Counted from the first letter of the stretch, positions 1 to 13,400 are shown. The stretch: DNA of 64,000 nucleotides from Methanosphaera sp. ISO3-F5 (GCF_034480035.2 NZ_CP118753.2:1335426-1399425), one strand, 5' to 3'. A program made the numbers and translations. The notes: a model not told the origin generated them from the letters alone.

Positions 1-26
1 AATTAAAAAATAGGATATAATTAATT
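1..26. other. Flank outside the insertion sequence
   Basis: A short A+T-rich stretch left of the IS terminal repeat. No gene or motif can be recognised in it; it is the old target-site flank of the element. Confidence 0.5.
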
Positions 27-54
27 TATAGTTAGTTACCAAACTTTTGTTATA
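27..54 (+). repeat. Left terminal inverted repeat of IS630-type element
   Basis: Matches the reverse complement of 1374-1401 at about 22 of 28 positions, including the invariant core CCAAACTTTT. It overlaps the last codons and stop of the transposase. Confidence 0.8.
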
Positions 55-863
55 AATTTTATATACCATTCATCAGTAAAATGATGATTTATTAAAGATT
101 CTTCAAATGTTTTTATAACTAATTTTTCCAAATAATCGTCTGATTTTATCAAATATTGTTTTATTATATTCTTCATTTTTCTCCATAATTGTTCTATTGG
201 GTTTAAATGAGGTGAATAAGGTGGTAAATATATTAATTTTATATTCAATATTTTGGCCACTTTTTTAATGAATTCAGATTTATGTACGCTGTAATTATCT
301 AATATTAAGTAAATTGTTTCTTCTTTTATCATTTGACTCTTAATATTATGGTTATTTAATTTGTCTATTGTGATTTTTCGTTTTAATGCTCTTCTTTTTG
401 TAATATTATTTAAAGATTCTCTTTTGCAGTGTTTTCCGATTATTCTAGCTAGTGTTGATGTGGGATCCTCTTCATATTTTTCTATTGCTTTCATTATTTT
501 ATCTGTGAATTTAGTTTTCTCTTCACTATTTTTGATAAGAATTTTATCTAAATCTTCATCGTTTATTTGTATTTGATTTATAACTGATTCTAGTTGTTTT
601 TTAGAAGTTTGATTAATAGTATTTGTTATTCTGAGATTAATTAAAGCTATTGCTACTTCTGGTGCTGTTGATGAGTTTGTAATTGTTATTGAAGAATTAC
701 CATTGATTGCTAAGGATCCTGTTGCATTAACTTTAATTTTATATGGATTTACTTTTTGTATATGTTTTGTTCCTTTTTTATATAGGCTTCTGGATGTATA
801 TGGGGCATTTAAAAATGATGCTTCGTCAAATAAAACAATAATACTGTTTTCTTGTACTCCCAT
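36..863 (-). CDS. IS630-type transposase, C-terminal DDE catalytic part (frame B)
   Basis: Encodes 275 residues when started at the internal ATG, but is more likely translated as a -1 frameshift extension of the upstream HTH frame. The frame is open from the A8 run at 874-881 down to its stop. It carries the IS630/Tc1 DDE_3 catalytic signature. The first Asp is D13 in VLFDEASF, the second is D189 in LILDNYSVH, and Glu224 is in NPIEQLWRKMK, preceded by the PPYSPHLNP block. The D-to-E spacing is 35 residues, as expected. The gap between the first and second Asp is unusually long (about 176 residues) because of a charged, Lys/Ile-rich insertion. It would cut and join DNA at the element ends. No separate strong ribosome site is seen before the internal ATG. 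Confidence 0.85.
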   Translation of the reverse strand: MGVQENSIIVLFDEASFLNAPYTSRSLYKKGTKHIQKVNPYKIKVNATGSLAINGNSSITITNSSTAPEVAIALINLRITNTINQTSKKQLESVINQIQINDEDLDKILIKNSEEKTKFTDKIMKAIEKYEEDPTSTLARIIGKHCKRESLNNITKRRALKRKITIDKLNNHNIKSQMIKEETIYLILDNYSVHKSEFIKKVAKILNIKLIYLPPYSPHLNPIEQLWRKMKNIIKQYLIKSDDYLEKLVIKTFEESLINHHFTDEWYIKFITKVW

Positions 864-868
864 TTTAT

Positions 869-1351
869 TTAAGTTTTTTTTAATTGTTTTTCTGCATCTT
901 TTGGAGTTTTGGTGAAAATAGGGTATGCTTTACTGTAATTATAGCCTAATTTCTTTGTTATAACTCCTATTTGTTTTAAACTATAGTCTATATTGAATTT
1001 TTCTTTAACTAAATGTTGTACTTCTTTCATTGATAAATTGGGTGTTGAATCTATTATTTTATCGAGTTCTATGAATTGTTCGTATGTTAATTTTGATGGT
1101 CTTCCTCCACCAAAAGATGGTTTTAATCCTTCTAATCCTTTTTCTTCACAAGTTTTTGCCCATCTATGTACTGTTTGATAAGAAATATTCAGTATATTTG
1201 ATGCTGGTTGGATGGATTTCTCTTTACTTATGATTTTCATAGCAATAAGACGTTGATAATACCTGTAATATGCTACATACTTGCTCATTTCTTCATCTAA
1301 CTCAGTATCAGTCATATTTTTATGAATATCAATTTTGGATTTTCCTGACAT
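869..1351 (-). CDS. IS630-type transposase, N-terminal DNA-binding part (frame A)
   Basis: Encodes 160 residues and supplies the DNA-binding half of the transposase. A helix-turn-helix is visible around residues 50-75 (ASNILNISYQTVHRWAK), followed by a GLEGLKP-type linker. A second winged-helix segment lies around residues 95-145 (SMKEVQHLVKEKFNIDYSLK). This order is standard for IS630-family transposases. The frame ends at a TAA just after the codons TTA AAA AAA ACT; the A AAA AAA heptamer is a classical slippery site. A -1 slip joins this frame to the DDE frame without meeting a stop, giving a fusion of about 440 residues. The short product alone could act as a repressor of transposition, as in other frameshifting elements; that is inference. 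Confidence 0.85.
   Translation of the reverse strand: MSGKSKIDIHKNMTDTELDEEMSKYVAYYRYYQRLIAMKIISKEKSIQPASNILNISYQTVHRWAKTCEEKGLEGLKPSFGGGRPSKLTYEQFIELDKIIDSTPNLSMKEVQHLVKEKFNIDYSLKQIGVITKKLGYNYSKAYPIFTKTPKDAEKQLKKT
874..881 (-). promoter_or_regulatory. A8 slippery run for transposase frameshift
   Basis: On the minus strand the run of eight A residues is read as TTA AAA AAA ACT in frame A. After a -1 shift it continues as AAC TTA AAT AAA ATG into the DDE frame. Either ribosomal -1 slippage on A_AAA_AAA or RNA-polymerase slippage on A8 would produce the full transposase. A simple degenerate frameshift cannot be excluded from sequence alone. Confidence 0.6.
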
Positions 1352-1373
1352 AATAAATAATATGTCATTTATC

Positions 1374-1401
1374 TATAATAAAAGTTTGGTTAATTACTAT
1401 A
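1374..1401 (-). repeat. Right terminal inverted repeat of IS630-type element
   Basis: Reverse-complement partner of 27-54, with the same outer TATAGT and core CCAAACTTTT. It lies about 20 bp upstream of the first transposase frame and probably overlaps its promoter. Confidence 0.8.
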
Positions 1402-1416
1402 GTTAGAAAAAATAAT

Positions 1417-1425
1417 AAAAAAAAA
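1417..1425 (-). terminator. U9 tract, candidate archaeal terminator of the giant adhesin gene
   Basis: Nine consecutive A on the plus strand give U9 in the minus-strand transcript, 37 nt after the stop of the 8,308-aa gene. Archaeal termination commonly needs only an oligo-U tract. No clear hairpin precedes it. Confidence 0.4.
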
Positions 1426-1461
1426 TGAAAAATGGGGGGAATTTTATGTAAAGTGTGTGTA

Positions 1462-4400
1462 TTATAAAGTTTCAACCTTTTTAGTAGTTACTGATGATTC
1501 ATAATATGATTGTCTTTCACCGGTAGTGATGGTAAGACTTTTTACCTTGTTACCACCAAGTTTTAAACCACTTAGACTTATCACACCATCTTTGACTGTG
1601 ACAGCACTTTTACCATTAATCTTAAATGTTTTACCATTAATCTTAATGGATACCTGGTTTTTACCAATCACATGATATCCATACTGGTCAAGTATGTTGG
1701 CCTTAATGGATAATTTATCATCCTTAACTGTTGCACTTGTTATCTTAATACTTGTCTTACTACGTTCTACATGATATATACTATTTGCCCTGGAATCTGG
1801 GTAGTAATCTGGGCTTGAATAAACTGCACTTACTGTGTAGTCTCTCATATGTCCATCTACCATTCCACTAGTACCTAACGGTACATGATAAGTGTACTTA
1901 GCAACATTGTTAACTACTTTAACCTTAATGTTCTGATCATTGGAATCTTTTAAAGTTTTTCCATTAATCTTAAACATTACATATGCATCATTAGTACTTG
2001 CTAATGATTTGCTGCTACCACTTGTAACATCTTTAATAGTTGCAGTGAATACTACATTTTTATCCTGTTTAACAAGTGTAGGTGATACACTTACACTTAC
2101 TTGTGCAGTTCGTTTACGTATATTTGCTTCTGCAATATTAGCTTTTGCAGAATTATACTTGCTTGAACCACTATATGAGGCGGTAATATTCTTACCAGCC
2201 CTCAAGTACAGGTCAGCTGTAAGTTTAATGGTTACTATTCCATTTTTAACACTGATTTTATAAACACTGGTATCGTTTGTATCAAATCTTAGGTCAGTTC
2301 TTAATGATCTTCCGTTAAGTTTGAATACAAGGTTTCCGCCAGTAACTTTGTTTCCATAAACATCAACAACTTTAGCAGTGAGAGTAATTGTTTCTCCAAC
2401 AATACCCGTTACTGAATCAACTGTTACTTTTACATTTATTTTTTCAACATTTACTTTAATTGTCTTGCTTGATGATCCGTATTGATCATTAGCTTTTACT
2501 GTAACATTTAAAGTATTTGTTCCAGATGAAAGTTGTGTTTCTACACGTGCTAATCCATCTTTATCTGTTGTAACATTGATTGTTGTGCCATTTGGTAACT
2601 TGACAGTAACAGTTTCATTTGCTACGCCTTGACCAGTGATTTTATCTGTGACATTTACAAGTACTGATGTGTTTGTCACTGTATTGTTTTCTATTGTGAC
2701 TTTTACATTTATATCCCTTGCTTCAACTTTGTCTTTGACTCTTGCTGAACTTGAAGTGTAATTTTGATTTCCTTCAAATTGGACATTAAATGTGTAATTT
2801 CCTACTTTTGTAATGTTTACAGGTATTGTTGCTATGCCTCTATAGTTTAGTTTGGCTTGTCCAACAACACTACCATTTACGAGTACTTTTACATTTCCAC
2901 TTGTTACTACCCGTTTGTCCAGCTTGTCTGTGACTGTTGCCCTTATTACCACATCACCGGATGTTTTGCTTTCTAGGACTGCACTTGTACTGCTTGGACG
3001 TTTTTTAGTATTTATGTTGATAATTACTTCTTCATCATCATAAGTACTGTTTCCTGGATAGTTTACTTTGATGGTGTTGTTTCCTACTGGTAAATCCAGT
3101 GGTACTTCTATTTTACCATTATGTGTGGTTGTGTTAATTTTTGTACCGTTTGGTAATGTTACTGTTACATTACTATCTATTGGAGTATCTGTCACTTTAT
3201 CAGTGATTGTTATCTCTACTTTTGTGTCACCATGTGTGTCATCGGTTACATTTACGGTTACATTAGCTTTTCTTGGTGTTACTTTCACATTATTGTTTGT
3301 AGCATTACTGCTTGTGTAATTAACGTTTCCTTCATATTTTGTTATGATGTTGTAATTACCTGTGTTTGTAATGTTTGTTTTTATGTGTGCAACTCCATTT
3401 TTGTCTAATGTTGCTCTTCCAACAATTACATTGTCTACTATTGCTACAACATTTCCACTTGTAACTTTCTGTTTTGTTGTGGAGTCTGTAACTTTTGCTT
3501 CTATTGTTACATTTGCTGCTGTGTTGTTAGTGATTTTTGTTGTTGTTGTACTGCCACGTTTTACTATGTTTACTGGTAGGCTTTGTTCACTTCTAGCATA
3601 TGTTTCATTACCTGGGTAAGTTACTTTTATGTTGTTGGTTCCAACTGGTAGGTCAACTGGTATGCTTGCTTTACCATTTGTTACTTTAACATTTCTTGTA
3701 TTTCCGTCAGGTAGTGTTACTATTACATTATCAGTTAATCCTTTGTTTGTTATAGGATCTTTTAATGTGATGTCTAGTGTGGTGTTTCCTACTGTTTTGT
3801 TTGCAACGTTTGCTGTTACTTTTGATGGTCTTTGCTGTACATCTTTTGGTCCTATGTTGTCATAACTACTTGTGTAGTTTGTATTTCCTTCATAGGTTGC
3901 AATTATATTGTATCTGCCGGTTGAACTTATTGGAACATCTATTACGACTGTACCATCTGTTCTTAGTTGTCCTTTTGCAAGGTTTTTACCATCAACACTT
4001 ATTGTAACGTTTCCGCTTGTAACTTTGTTATCGTTTATTGCATCTTTTACTGTTACTTTGACTTTTACACTTCCAGCTGTATTGTTTACTATGCTTGCAA
4101 TGGTAGTACTTGGTCTTGGTGTGACTTTAATTGGAATTGTTGTGTTTGTTCCATTATGTACTTCGTCACCAGGATAAGTTACTGTTATGTTTCCTCCAGG
4201 TACTGGTACGTCTATTGGAACTTCTACACTACCATTTGTTACGTTTACAGGTATTTCTGTGCCGTTTGGTAATGTGATTATTACTGTTCCATTTATGTCT
4301 TCACCAGTTATTGGATCTTCTAATGTTATATTTATGGTTGTATTTCCTTGTGTATTGTTTTCTACTGTAACTGTTATGTTACTTTCTCTTCCAACTATTT

Positions 4401-7400
4401 CCACGTTTTCAAGTGTTTTGTTGCTTGCTGTGTAGTTTTCTGTTGGAACATAGTTTACTACTAATGTGTAATTACCTGTTGTGTCTATGTTTACTGGTAT
4501 TGTCACAGTACCATCAGTGCCTATTGGTGCTTCACCTATAACTTCGCCATCTTTTGTGACGTTTACACTGCCCTCACGTATAGGTTCTCCTGTAACTGGG
4601 TCTGTTACTTTGGCTGTGATTGTTGTGTTTCCTGCAGTGTTGTTAGATACTGTTGCATCTATTTGGCTGCTTCTAGGAGTTACATCTACATGTATTGTAG
4701 TATTGTAATCCTCGTATGTTCCATCTGTCGGATATGTTATGTTCACATCTGCTCCTGGAACTGGAATATCAACTGTTACATTACCTGTGCCGTTTACTAC
4801 AGGTACTGTTATGTTTGTACCATTTGGTAGTGTTACTATAACTGTACCGTTTAGTTTGTCTCCTGTTACTGGGTCTTCTAATGTGATGTTTATTGTAGTG
4901 TTTCCTTTTGTAGTGTTGGTTACGTTTGCTGTAACGTTTATGCTACGAGGTTCTACAATTTCTGTTATTGTTGTTTGTGTGGAGTTATATTTGTCACTGC
5001 CAGGATAGGTTACTGTTATATTGTTTTCTCCTACTGGTAGGTCTACTGGTATGCTTGCATTACCTTCTTCTACTGTTACAGGTACTTTACTTCCATTTGG
5101 TAGTGTTACTATAACTGTGCCGTTTAGTTTGTCACCTGTTACAGGGTCTGTGAGTGTAATGTTTAGTGTTGTTTCTCCACGGGTAGTGTTTGTTATATTT
5201 GCTGTAATATTGGATTCTCGTCCAACTATGTCAACCGTTCCTATATTATCATAGCTGCTTGTATAATTATTGTTTCCTTCATAGGTTGCTACTAGTGTAA
5301 ATTTACCGGTAGTGTTTATGTTGGTAATTATTATTGCAGTTCCATCAGTTGATAATGTTGATCGGCCAACTTCTTTGCCGGCTGCTGTTATTGTTACATT
5401 TCCACTTGTTACTTTGTTGTCATTTGTTGCATCGGTAACAGTTACTTTTATTGTTACATTTCCAGCAGTGTTATTTATTATATCTGCACTGGTTTTGCTT
5501 GGACGTTTTGTTACATTAATTGTGAAGCTCTCATTTTTGGCATTGTAGGTTTCATTGCCAGGATAAACTACTTTAAGTTCATATAATCCTTCTGGTAGTG
5601 TTAAGTTAACATTTACTGTTCCATCATTTCCAGTTGTTGCACTTGCTATAACTTCTCCATTATTGTTTGTTATGTTGAATGGAGTATTTGTTAAAGCTTG
5701 TCCTGTTGAACTGTCTGTGATGTTTACTTTTACACTTGTATTTCCTATTGTAGTGTTTTCTGGAATAGCCTTTATAGTTACATCTCTTTTGTTGATTGTG
5801 AATGATCCTAGGGCTGTGTCATTAGTACTGTTTGCATATTTGCTGGTTCCTTCATAGTTTGCTACTAAACTTATTGGATCATTTGTTGTGATTGATTTTA
5901 GTACAATATCAACATAGTTTGTTCCGCTTAGTTGAGCACGTTCTATGATATTACCATCAGTACTGGTAATGTTCACATAACCTGTAGTTACTGGTCTTCC
6001 TTCTATGTCATTTACAATTAATCTTACAGTTACGTTACCAGCAGTACTGTTAAGTACTATTACTGTGGTTGTAGTGTTTATTTTGCTTACTGTGAATTGT
6101 GTTTGTGCACTGGTATACTCATAATTTTCGTTGCTGAATGATACGTTTACCGTGTATGTGCCTTCTGGTAAAGTGTTGTTCTGGTACTTGAATTTACCTG
6201 TAGGACTGGTTGTCACATTCAATGAGTATACAATTTCTTCTTTGTTTTTAACTGTTATATTTACTGGTACATCAGTGATGATGTTAGCATTATTGTCAGT
6301 TAAGTTTCCGAAGATTTCATATACTTTTTCTATTGTAACTTCTACCGGTTCTACATTTACATTTATTACTGCTTCTGCTTTAGTTGCAATTATCTGAGTG
6401 AATTCTTCACTGGATTGTGCATCTTTACCTGTACTGTTAATGTACACATTTGTGCCAGGATATTTTATGCTGATACTTACTGGTGTTGTTGTATTAATGT
6501 TTAATCCTAAATCTTTAAGATTTATAATATTTTCAACACTAGTGATTGTGTATTCAACACTTTCATCTCCAACTGTAATGTTTAATGTTCCACTAGTAAT
6601 TGGAGTATGATCTTCTTCTGTAACATTTACGGCTATTGTAACATTGCCCTGAGTAGTGTTAACGAGTCTTACAATTGTATTTGTAGGAACTTTATCAGAT
6701 TTGAGGGTTGTGCTGTTTACTGTATTGTTAACTATGCCATTGCTATTGAATTTAACTGTTACTGTGTAGTTTCCTTCAATATTTGAGGTAAAGTTAACAC
6801 TGTAATAACCGTTTTCACCTGTAACAACACTATCATTATAGTAAGTGTTATTTACTGTTATGATTAGGTTTGCACCAACTATTGCGGTTGCATTTGTATC
6901 AACAAAGTTACCACTGATATTATATGTTGTACCTACTCTTGATACACGTGGTTCTACGTTCACACTTAAAGTAGCGTTATGCTGATTTAATGTTACTTGT
7001 GTAAGTTCTTCCTGATATTCATCAGAATATGTTGCATTATCGTATCCTTTACTTGCTTTGTATGTTCCATTACCAAGATAGTCTACATTTATTCCTACAA
7101 CTTGACGATTATCAGTGACAGGTACCTGTATTCTGGTTGTGCCTGTTGAATTAATTGTGTAAGTATAGCTTCCTTCACTGATTGTGACTCTTATTAGTTC
7201 GGATCCACTTGTTAATGCTTTTTGTGTTACTTGGTCTAGTACGACAACATCTATTGTTAAGTTTCCTATTGTAGTGTTAACTACTTGTACAAGTGTTATT
7301 GTGTCACGTTTTTCTACATTGTATGTTTTTGTAATGTTATATGAACTTATTGTATCATTACCAGGATAACTTACTGTTACATTGACTGTTCCAGTAAGTT

Positions 7401-10400
7401 GTGTGGTTCTATTTTGTTCATAGTATCCACGTGTTACTTCTATATCAGTAATGGTGTAACTGTCAGTACCATTACTTACTGTGATGTTAACTTTTGCATC
7501 AATAGTATTACCAGATCCATCAAGGAGTGTACCATTGAATTTAATGTCTTCAAATACTGTTAGACTTGTTTCGTTAACTTCTAATGTTAATGTTGCATTT
7601 TGTTTAGTAACTGTTAATTCCAGTTCATCTTTTGCAGTACTATTTGCATACTTAGGTGTTCCTTCATAGTTTGCAATTAAGCTTATATCACCAATAGTGG
7701 TAATTGAACTTATCACAATATCAACACTGTTAGTTCCAGTTAATTGACCTCTTTCAAGGACATTACCATCAGTACTAGTAATGTTCACATAACCTGTAGT
7801 CACTGGTCTTCCACTAGCATCTTCAACCATAATACGTATTGTTACGTTACCAGCAGTGCTGTTAATGATACGAGCTTCTGTTGTTGTGTTGATTTTATTT
7901 ACTGTGAATGTTTTCTCTGCACTAGTGTAGTTGTATTCACTACTAATATATGATACATTTACTGTGTATGTGCCTGCAGGTAGGGTGTTGTTACGATATT
8001 CAAATTCTCCGTATCTGTCTGTTGTGACATTGACAGAGTAGATTATTCCTGTATCGTTTTTAACTGTGATATTGATGTTTGCATATTTTATTGCATTATT
8101 ATCAGTATCATTTAAGCTACCTATAATACTGTACCTGTTTCCTATTATGGAACTGGTTGGATCAACATCTACGCCTATAACAGCTCCTTGTTTGTCTGCT
8201 GTTATGTTACCAAATTCTTGTGGTATGTCATCACTTAATGTTCTTGCATCAAGTCCTGTACTGTTAATGTATTTATTGTCTCCAATGTATACTACCTTAG
8301 CAGTTACTTCTTCTGTAGTGTCAATACCTAAGCCCATACTTTCCAGGTCTATGATTATTTCACCATCAGTAAATGTTACCTGTTTGGTTGTTGTTCCAAT
8401 TGTAACATTTAATGTACCATTTATTGGGTTAGCATTAATATCTGTTACTGTTACTTTTAATGTAACGTTTCCTACTGTACTGTTAACAATGTATACTGTT
8501 GTGTTTGTAGGTATTTTGTTAGACATGAATGTTGTAGTGTTACTTGTAGCACTTATTACATCATCACCATTATATGATACTTTTACTGTGTAGTTTCCTT
8601 CATGGTTTGAAGTATAGTTTACACTGTAGTAACCATCAGGTAGTGTTGTGAAGTAATATGTGGTGCCGTTAATGTTTATTGTTAAGTTTGCACCTGCTAT
8701 TGCGGTTGCGTTAGTATCTGTGAATTTTCCACTTATGTTATAGGTTGTTCCTACTGTGGAATTGTTTGGAGTTACATCTATTGTTAGTGTTGAGTTGTGT
8801 GTTTTTACAGTTATTGTAGTGATTGTTTCATGATTATCTTCTGTGTATGTTGCATTATCGTATGCTAGACTTGGTTTGTATGTTCCGTTTCCAAGGTAGT
8901 CTACGGTAATTCTTACAAGTTGACGATTATCACTTACTGGTACTGTAATTCTTGTCACACCAGTTTCACTAATTGTGTAATTGAATATTCCTTCTGTAAT
9001 ACTTACTGCAATAGCGTTTTTGCCACTAGTTAATACTGTGTTATTTATGGCGTCTTTAACAACTACGTCTATCACAATGTTTCCGATAGTGTCGTTAACT
9101 ACTTGTACTAGTGTTATTGTGTCACGTTTTTCTACATTGTATGTTTTTGTAATGTTTAATGGATTTATGCTTTCATTACCCGGATAGATTACTGTTACGT
9201 TTATTGTTCCAGTAATTTGTGTGGTTCTGTTTAGTTCATAGTATCCATTTTCTACTTTTACATTTTCATAGGTGTAGTTTTCTGTACCGTTGTCAACAAT
9301 TATGCTTACATTAGCTGTAATGTTATTTGCTAGTCCATCAATGAATGTACCATTAAATTTAATGGTGTCAAATACTGTTAGACTTGTTTCATTTACTTCT
9401 AATGTGAGTACTGGGTTTTGTTTTTCTATGTCTATTTCGGAGAATTCCTCTGGATTATCTGTGTTCCATGATGCTAATGTTACTCCTGTACTGTTTAGGT
9501 AAGTGTTGTTACCCATGTATACTACTTTTACATTAGCTTTTGATGCATTGTTTATGTCCAGTTTTATGGTAGTATTTTCTGTTGTGAAGTCAACAAGTTT
9601 ACTATTATTATTTACTGTTATATTAAATGTACCATTGGTTATGATAAGTCCTTTATGATACATGTCATATACAACTATGTCTATTAACACGTTTCCTGCT
9701 GAGTTATTAACTACTCTTACCGTGGTATTTGTAGGTAATTTGTAAACAGTATAATGTGTTTGAGCTGTCGCATTATTGTATTTACTTGTACCATTATAGT
9801 AAGCGTCTACATCAACATATCCTGCAATTGTAGTGTCTCTTTCATAGGTGTAATGACCGTTTGAGTCGGTTGTTACATTGACAGAGTCTGCATTTGCGAA
9901 TGTTAATGTGATGTTTGCGTTTGCTATAGGTAATCCACTACTATTTGTTAGGTATCCGCTTATAACCATGATTGTTCCTATTGGAATTTCATGACGGATT
10001 ACTCCTACTGTAAGGTTGACATCCTGTTTGGTTGTTGTGATTTCTGTAAAGTCTATTAATTCTCCACTTTCTTCATCAACTGTCTGTGCCTTACTTGATT
10101 CGTACTGGTTATCTCCAAGATATGTGACATTTATTCCTATTGTAGTGTTTTCATTTACATCTAATTTTACTGTTGTTATGTTACCAGTTATATTGTAAGT
10201 TATTGGAGTGTTTTCATCTAGGGTTATGTTGAATTCTCCATGATCAACAGGGTTTCCTCGTTCATCTGTTACATTTACTGTTATTGTAACATTACCTGCA
10301 GTGTTGTTTAAAACTTTCACAATGGTTGTTGTGTTTAGTTTTGTTACATTAAATGTTGTTTCAACACTCATAGGGTTTACACTATTGTTTCCTTTGTAGG

Positions 10401-13400
10401 TTGCAATTGCTGTGAATGTACCGTTTATGGTTGATGTATAGTATACTTTGTAATCTCCATTTGCATCGGTAGAGTTAGATAATACTGTTTCTCCGATACT
10501 TACTGTGATGTTACGGTTAACTATGTTGTTTCCCATTCCATCTTCTAAGTGACCGGTTATTATTACTGTGTCACCTACACTACTGTTTGCTACTGGTTCT
10601 ATGGTCATGTGTGCTGTTTGATACTCGACAGTTATGTTTGTAACTGTTTCGTTCTCACTTGGCTCATCAAGGTATTTGTTCATGTCAATACCCGTACTTT
10701 GAGCATAATATTCATTTCCATTGTAGATTACTGATACAGTTATGTACTGGGTTGCACTTGTAAGGTTTAGTTTTACAGGTGTTCTTGTACCATTGATTTG
10801 TACTGTTGTATCTGGCTGATCTTGTACTTTAACTGTGAAGTTTCCTTCTGTTAATACTGTGCCGTTATAGTCTCTTACTTCAACATCTATTGTTACGTTA
10901 CCAGCAGTGTTGTTTGTAATGTTTACAAGTGTTACTGTTGGACGTAATTCTATCTGGTATACTGTTGATGCAGTAGCCGGATTAACAGTGCTGTTTCCAG
11001 GGTAGTATGCAGTTATGTTTATTAATCCTACAGCTGTTGTTGTTCTGTTAAATGAGTACACACCATCAATAACATCTTCATTGTATATGTTTACAATGGT
11101 TATGCCATCTCTTGTTACTGTAAAGTTGAGTTTTCCGGTTATGTTATTTCCCAGTCCGTCAACGAGTGTACCATTGTTTGTCACATTATTTAACACGTAT
11201 ACCGGGCTTGGTCCTACAACTATTGTTAATGTAGCATTTTGTTTATCTGCAGTAATTTCAGCAAATTCTACTGGGCTGTCAGTAGCGAATGTGTCTCTGT
11301 CTACACCTGTACTGTTTGCATAAGTATCGTTTCCAAGGTATAATACTGTTACGTTAGCTTTTGTACAGTTGTTTATGTCTACTTTAATGCTTGTTACACT
11401 TCCTGTGAGGTTGTGTTGTGTTGTAACATTGTTTACTGTTACATTCACTGTTCCATTTGTTATTATTACTAATGGGTCATTAGCATTAATTACCTGCACA
11501 TCTATTGTAACATTTCCTACGGTGTTGTTAACTATTGCTACTGTTGTATTAGTAGGTATTTTGTTAACAAGGTAGCTTGTATTTGCTCTGGCATCATTAT
11601 ACTTATTATTACCCTCGTAGTATGCAACTACTGATACATTACCGTTTATGTGTGTTGGTCTGGTGTATGAATAGTATCCTGCAGCATTTGTTGTTGCTTT
11701 TACTGATTCTGTTCCGTCAAATGTTAGTGTAATGTTAACATTGCTTATTGGTTGTCCGCTAGCATTTCTTAGTTCACCTTGTATGAGCATGTTTGTTCCC
11801 ACGTAGACTTCCTGACGTATGACTCCTACTGTGAGGTTCACATCCTGTTTGGCTACTGTTATGCCAGTGATTTCTTCACCAGATTCATCTTTTCCGATAC
11901 TGTCCTTATATTTTGTTGTTCCAGGGTATGTTACGTTGACTTTATAGTCTCCTGCATCATTTATTGGAAGGAGTACATCTGTTGTGTCACCAGTTATTGG
12001 AATTATTAATTCTATTGGTGTATCATCATTGTGTGTGATGTTTACTGCAAATGTATCTTCATGTACCGGGTTTGCAAATTCATCTGTAATGTTTACTCTT
12101 ATTGTTACATTTCCTGCACTATTGTTTAGTAGGGTTACAGTTGTTGTCGTTTCTACTTTGTTTAATGTTAATGTTGTATTAGCACTTGTAGCTTTAACGT
12201 ACCTGTTTCCTCCGAAGATTACACTTATATTGTAGGTTCCATTGGTTGTTCCAACATAGCTTATGTTGAATTCACCTGAAGCATTTAGACTTACTTCATC
12301 CTTGTATGTTACATTATTTATTAGTATGCTTACTATTTCATCTGTAATATTATTTCCTAGTCCATCAGTTAATTTACCAGTTATGTATGATTCATTTCCT
12401 ACATGGTTAGGGTTTGGTGTTACAGTTATTGTTAATGTAGCATCTTGTCTTGTTACATCTATTGCTTCAAATTGTTCACCAGTTTCATTATCCAGACCAT
12501 AACTTGGCTGATAATAGCTGGTTCCATTGAATCTTACGTATACATTAGTGTTTCGTACATTTGTAACATTTAATTTAATAATTGTTTCTGTACCTGTTAA
12601 TGTTACGTTGCATGGAGCTCCACCTGTTATTATGAGTGTACCTTCTGATAGTAACTTGTTATAGATTGTATCATTTACTACTACTTTTATTGTAACGTTA
12701 CCAAAGGTATTGTTTAGTAATGTTACACTGGTACTGGTAGGTATTCTTTCAACGGTCACAGTTCTATTTGCTGTAGCATAGGATAATAATTCATTACCCG
12801 GATAGATTACTTCAATTCTATGATTACCCATTTCGGATTTTATGAAATTGAATTCACATCCAGTTGAAGGAATTAGCACATCTCTGGCAAATAGTTCATC
12901 ATCGAGTGTGATGTTTACTACTGCATCAAATGCTACGCCTTCTGCATCCCTTACTGTTACATTAAATAATACTGTTTGATTGATGTATACACTTTCATTT
13001 GTTTCTAAGTCTATGTTGATAGTTGCTTTTTCAAGTTCTTCTTCATCTAATGTCCAGCTTGAATTATATGTTCCGTTTCCTAGGAATGTTATAATACTTT
13101 CAGGAATCTTTTCATGTTCATCGAAGAAGCTTTCATCTACTTTAAGAATTACTGTTCCCGTACTTGTTATGTTGAAGTTGTCATCATTTTCATCATCATC
13201 TAAGTTGTAAGTTACTAGTGATTCTGGATGACCTACGAGTACGACTGTGAAGTTTGATCCACTAGTAATTGCATTACCTGTATGACTATCAGCAAATCTT
13301 AATTCTAGTGTAATGTTTCCTACTGTGTTGTTTACCATACGTACAAGTGTTGTTGTTGTAGGTATTTTAAGTATTGTGTAATTTGTACTTGCTTTAGCTG

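Larger units (their letters stand above)
27..1401 (-). mobile_element. IS630-type insertion sequence with split transposase
   Basis: A complete-looking element of about 1.38 kb. The ends are imperfect inverted repeats of ~28 bp: 27-54 matches the reverse complement of 1374-1401. Both share the core CCAAACTTTT and outer TATAGT. TA dinucleotides sit at the extreme ends, which fits the TA target preference of the IS630/Tc1 superfamily. Inside are two minus-strand frames, a helix-turn-helix part and a DDE part, separated by an A8 run. The stop of the DDE frame lies inside the left terminal repeat. The element sits about 60 bp downstream of the giant adhesin stop codon and does not disrupt it. It appears potentially active because both frames are intact and the catalytic residues are present. 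Confidence 0.85.

Noticed and set aside
36-1351. Transposase called a pseudogene because it is in two frames
   Set aside because: Both frames are intact, the junction is an A8 slippery run with a stop-free -1 path, and the terminal repeats are present. Programmed frameshifting is the simpler reading.
8066-8593. A 175-codon plus-strand frame, and many similar ones across the window
   Set aside because: All are shadows of the adhesin repeats. They carry no recognisable domain or ribosome site and no independent composition signal.
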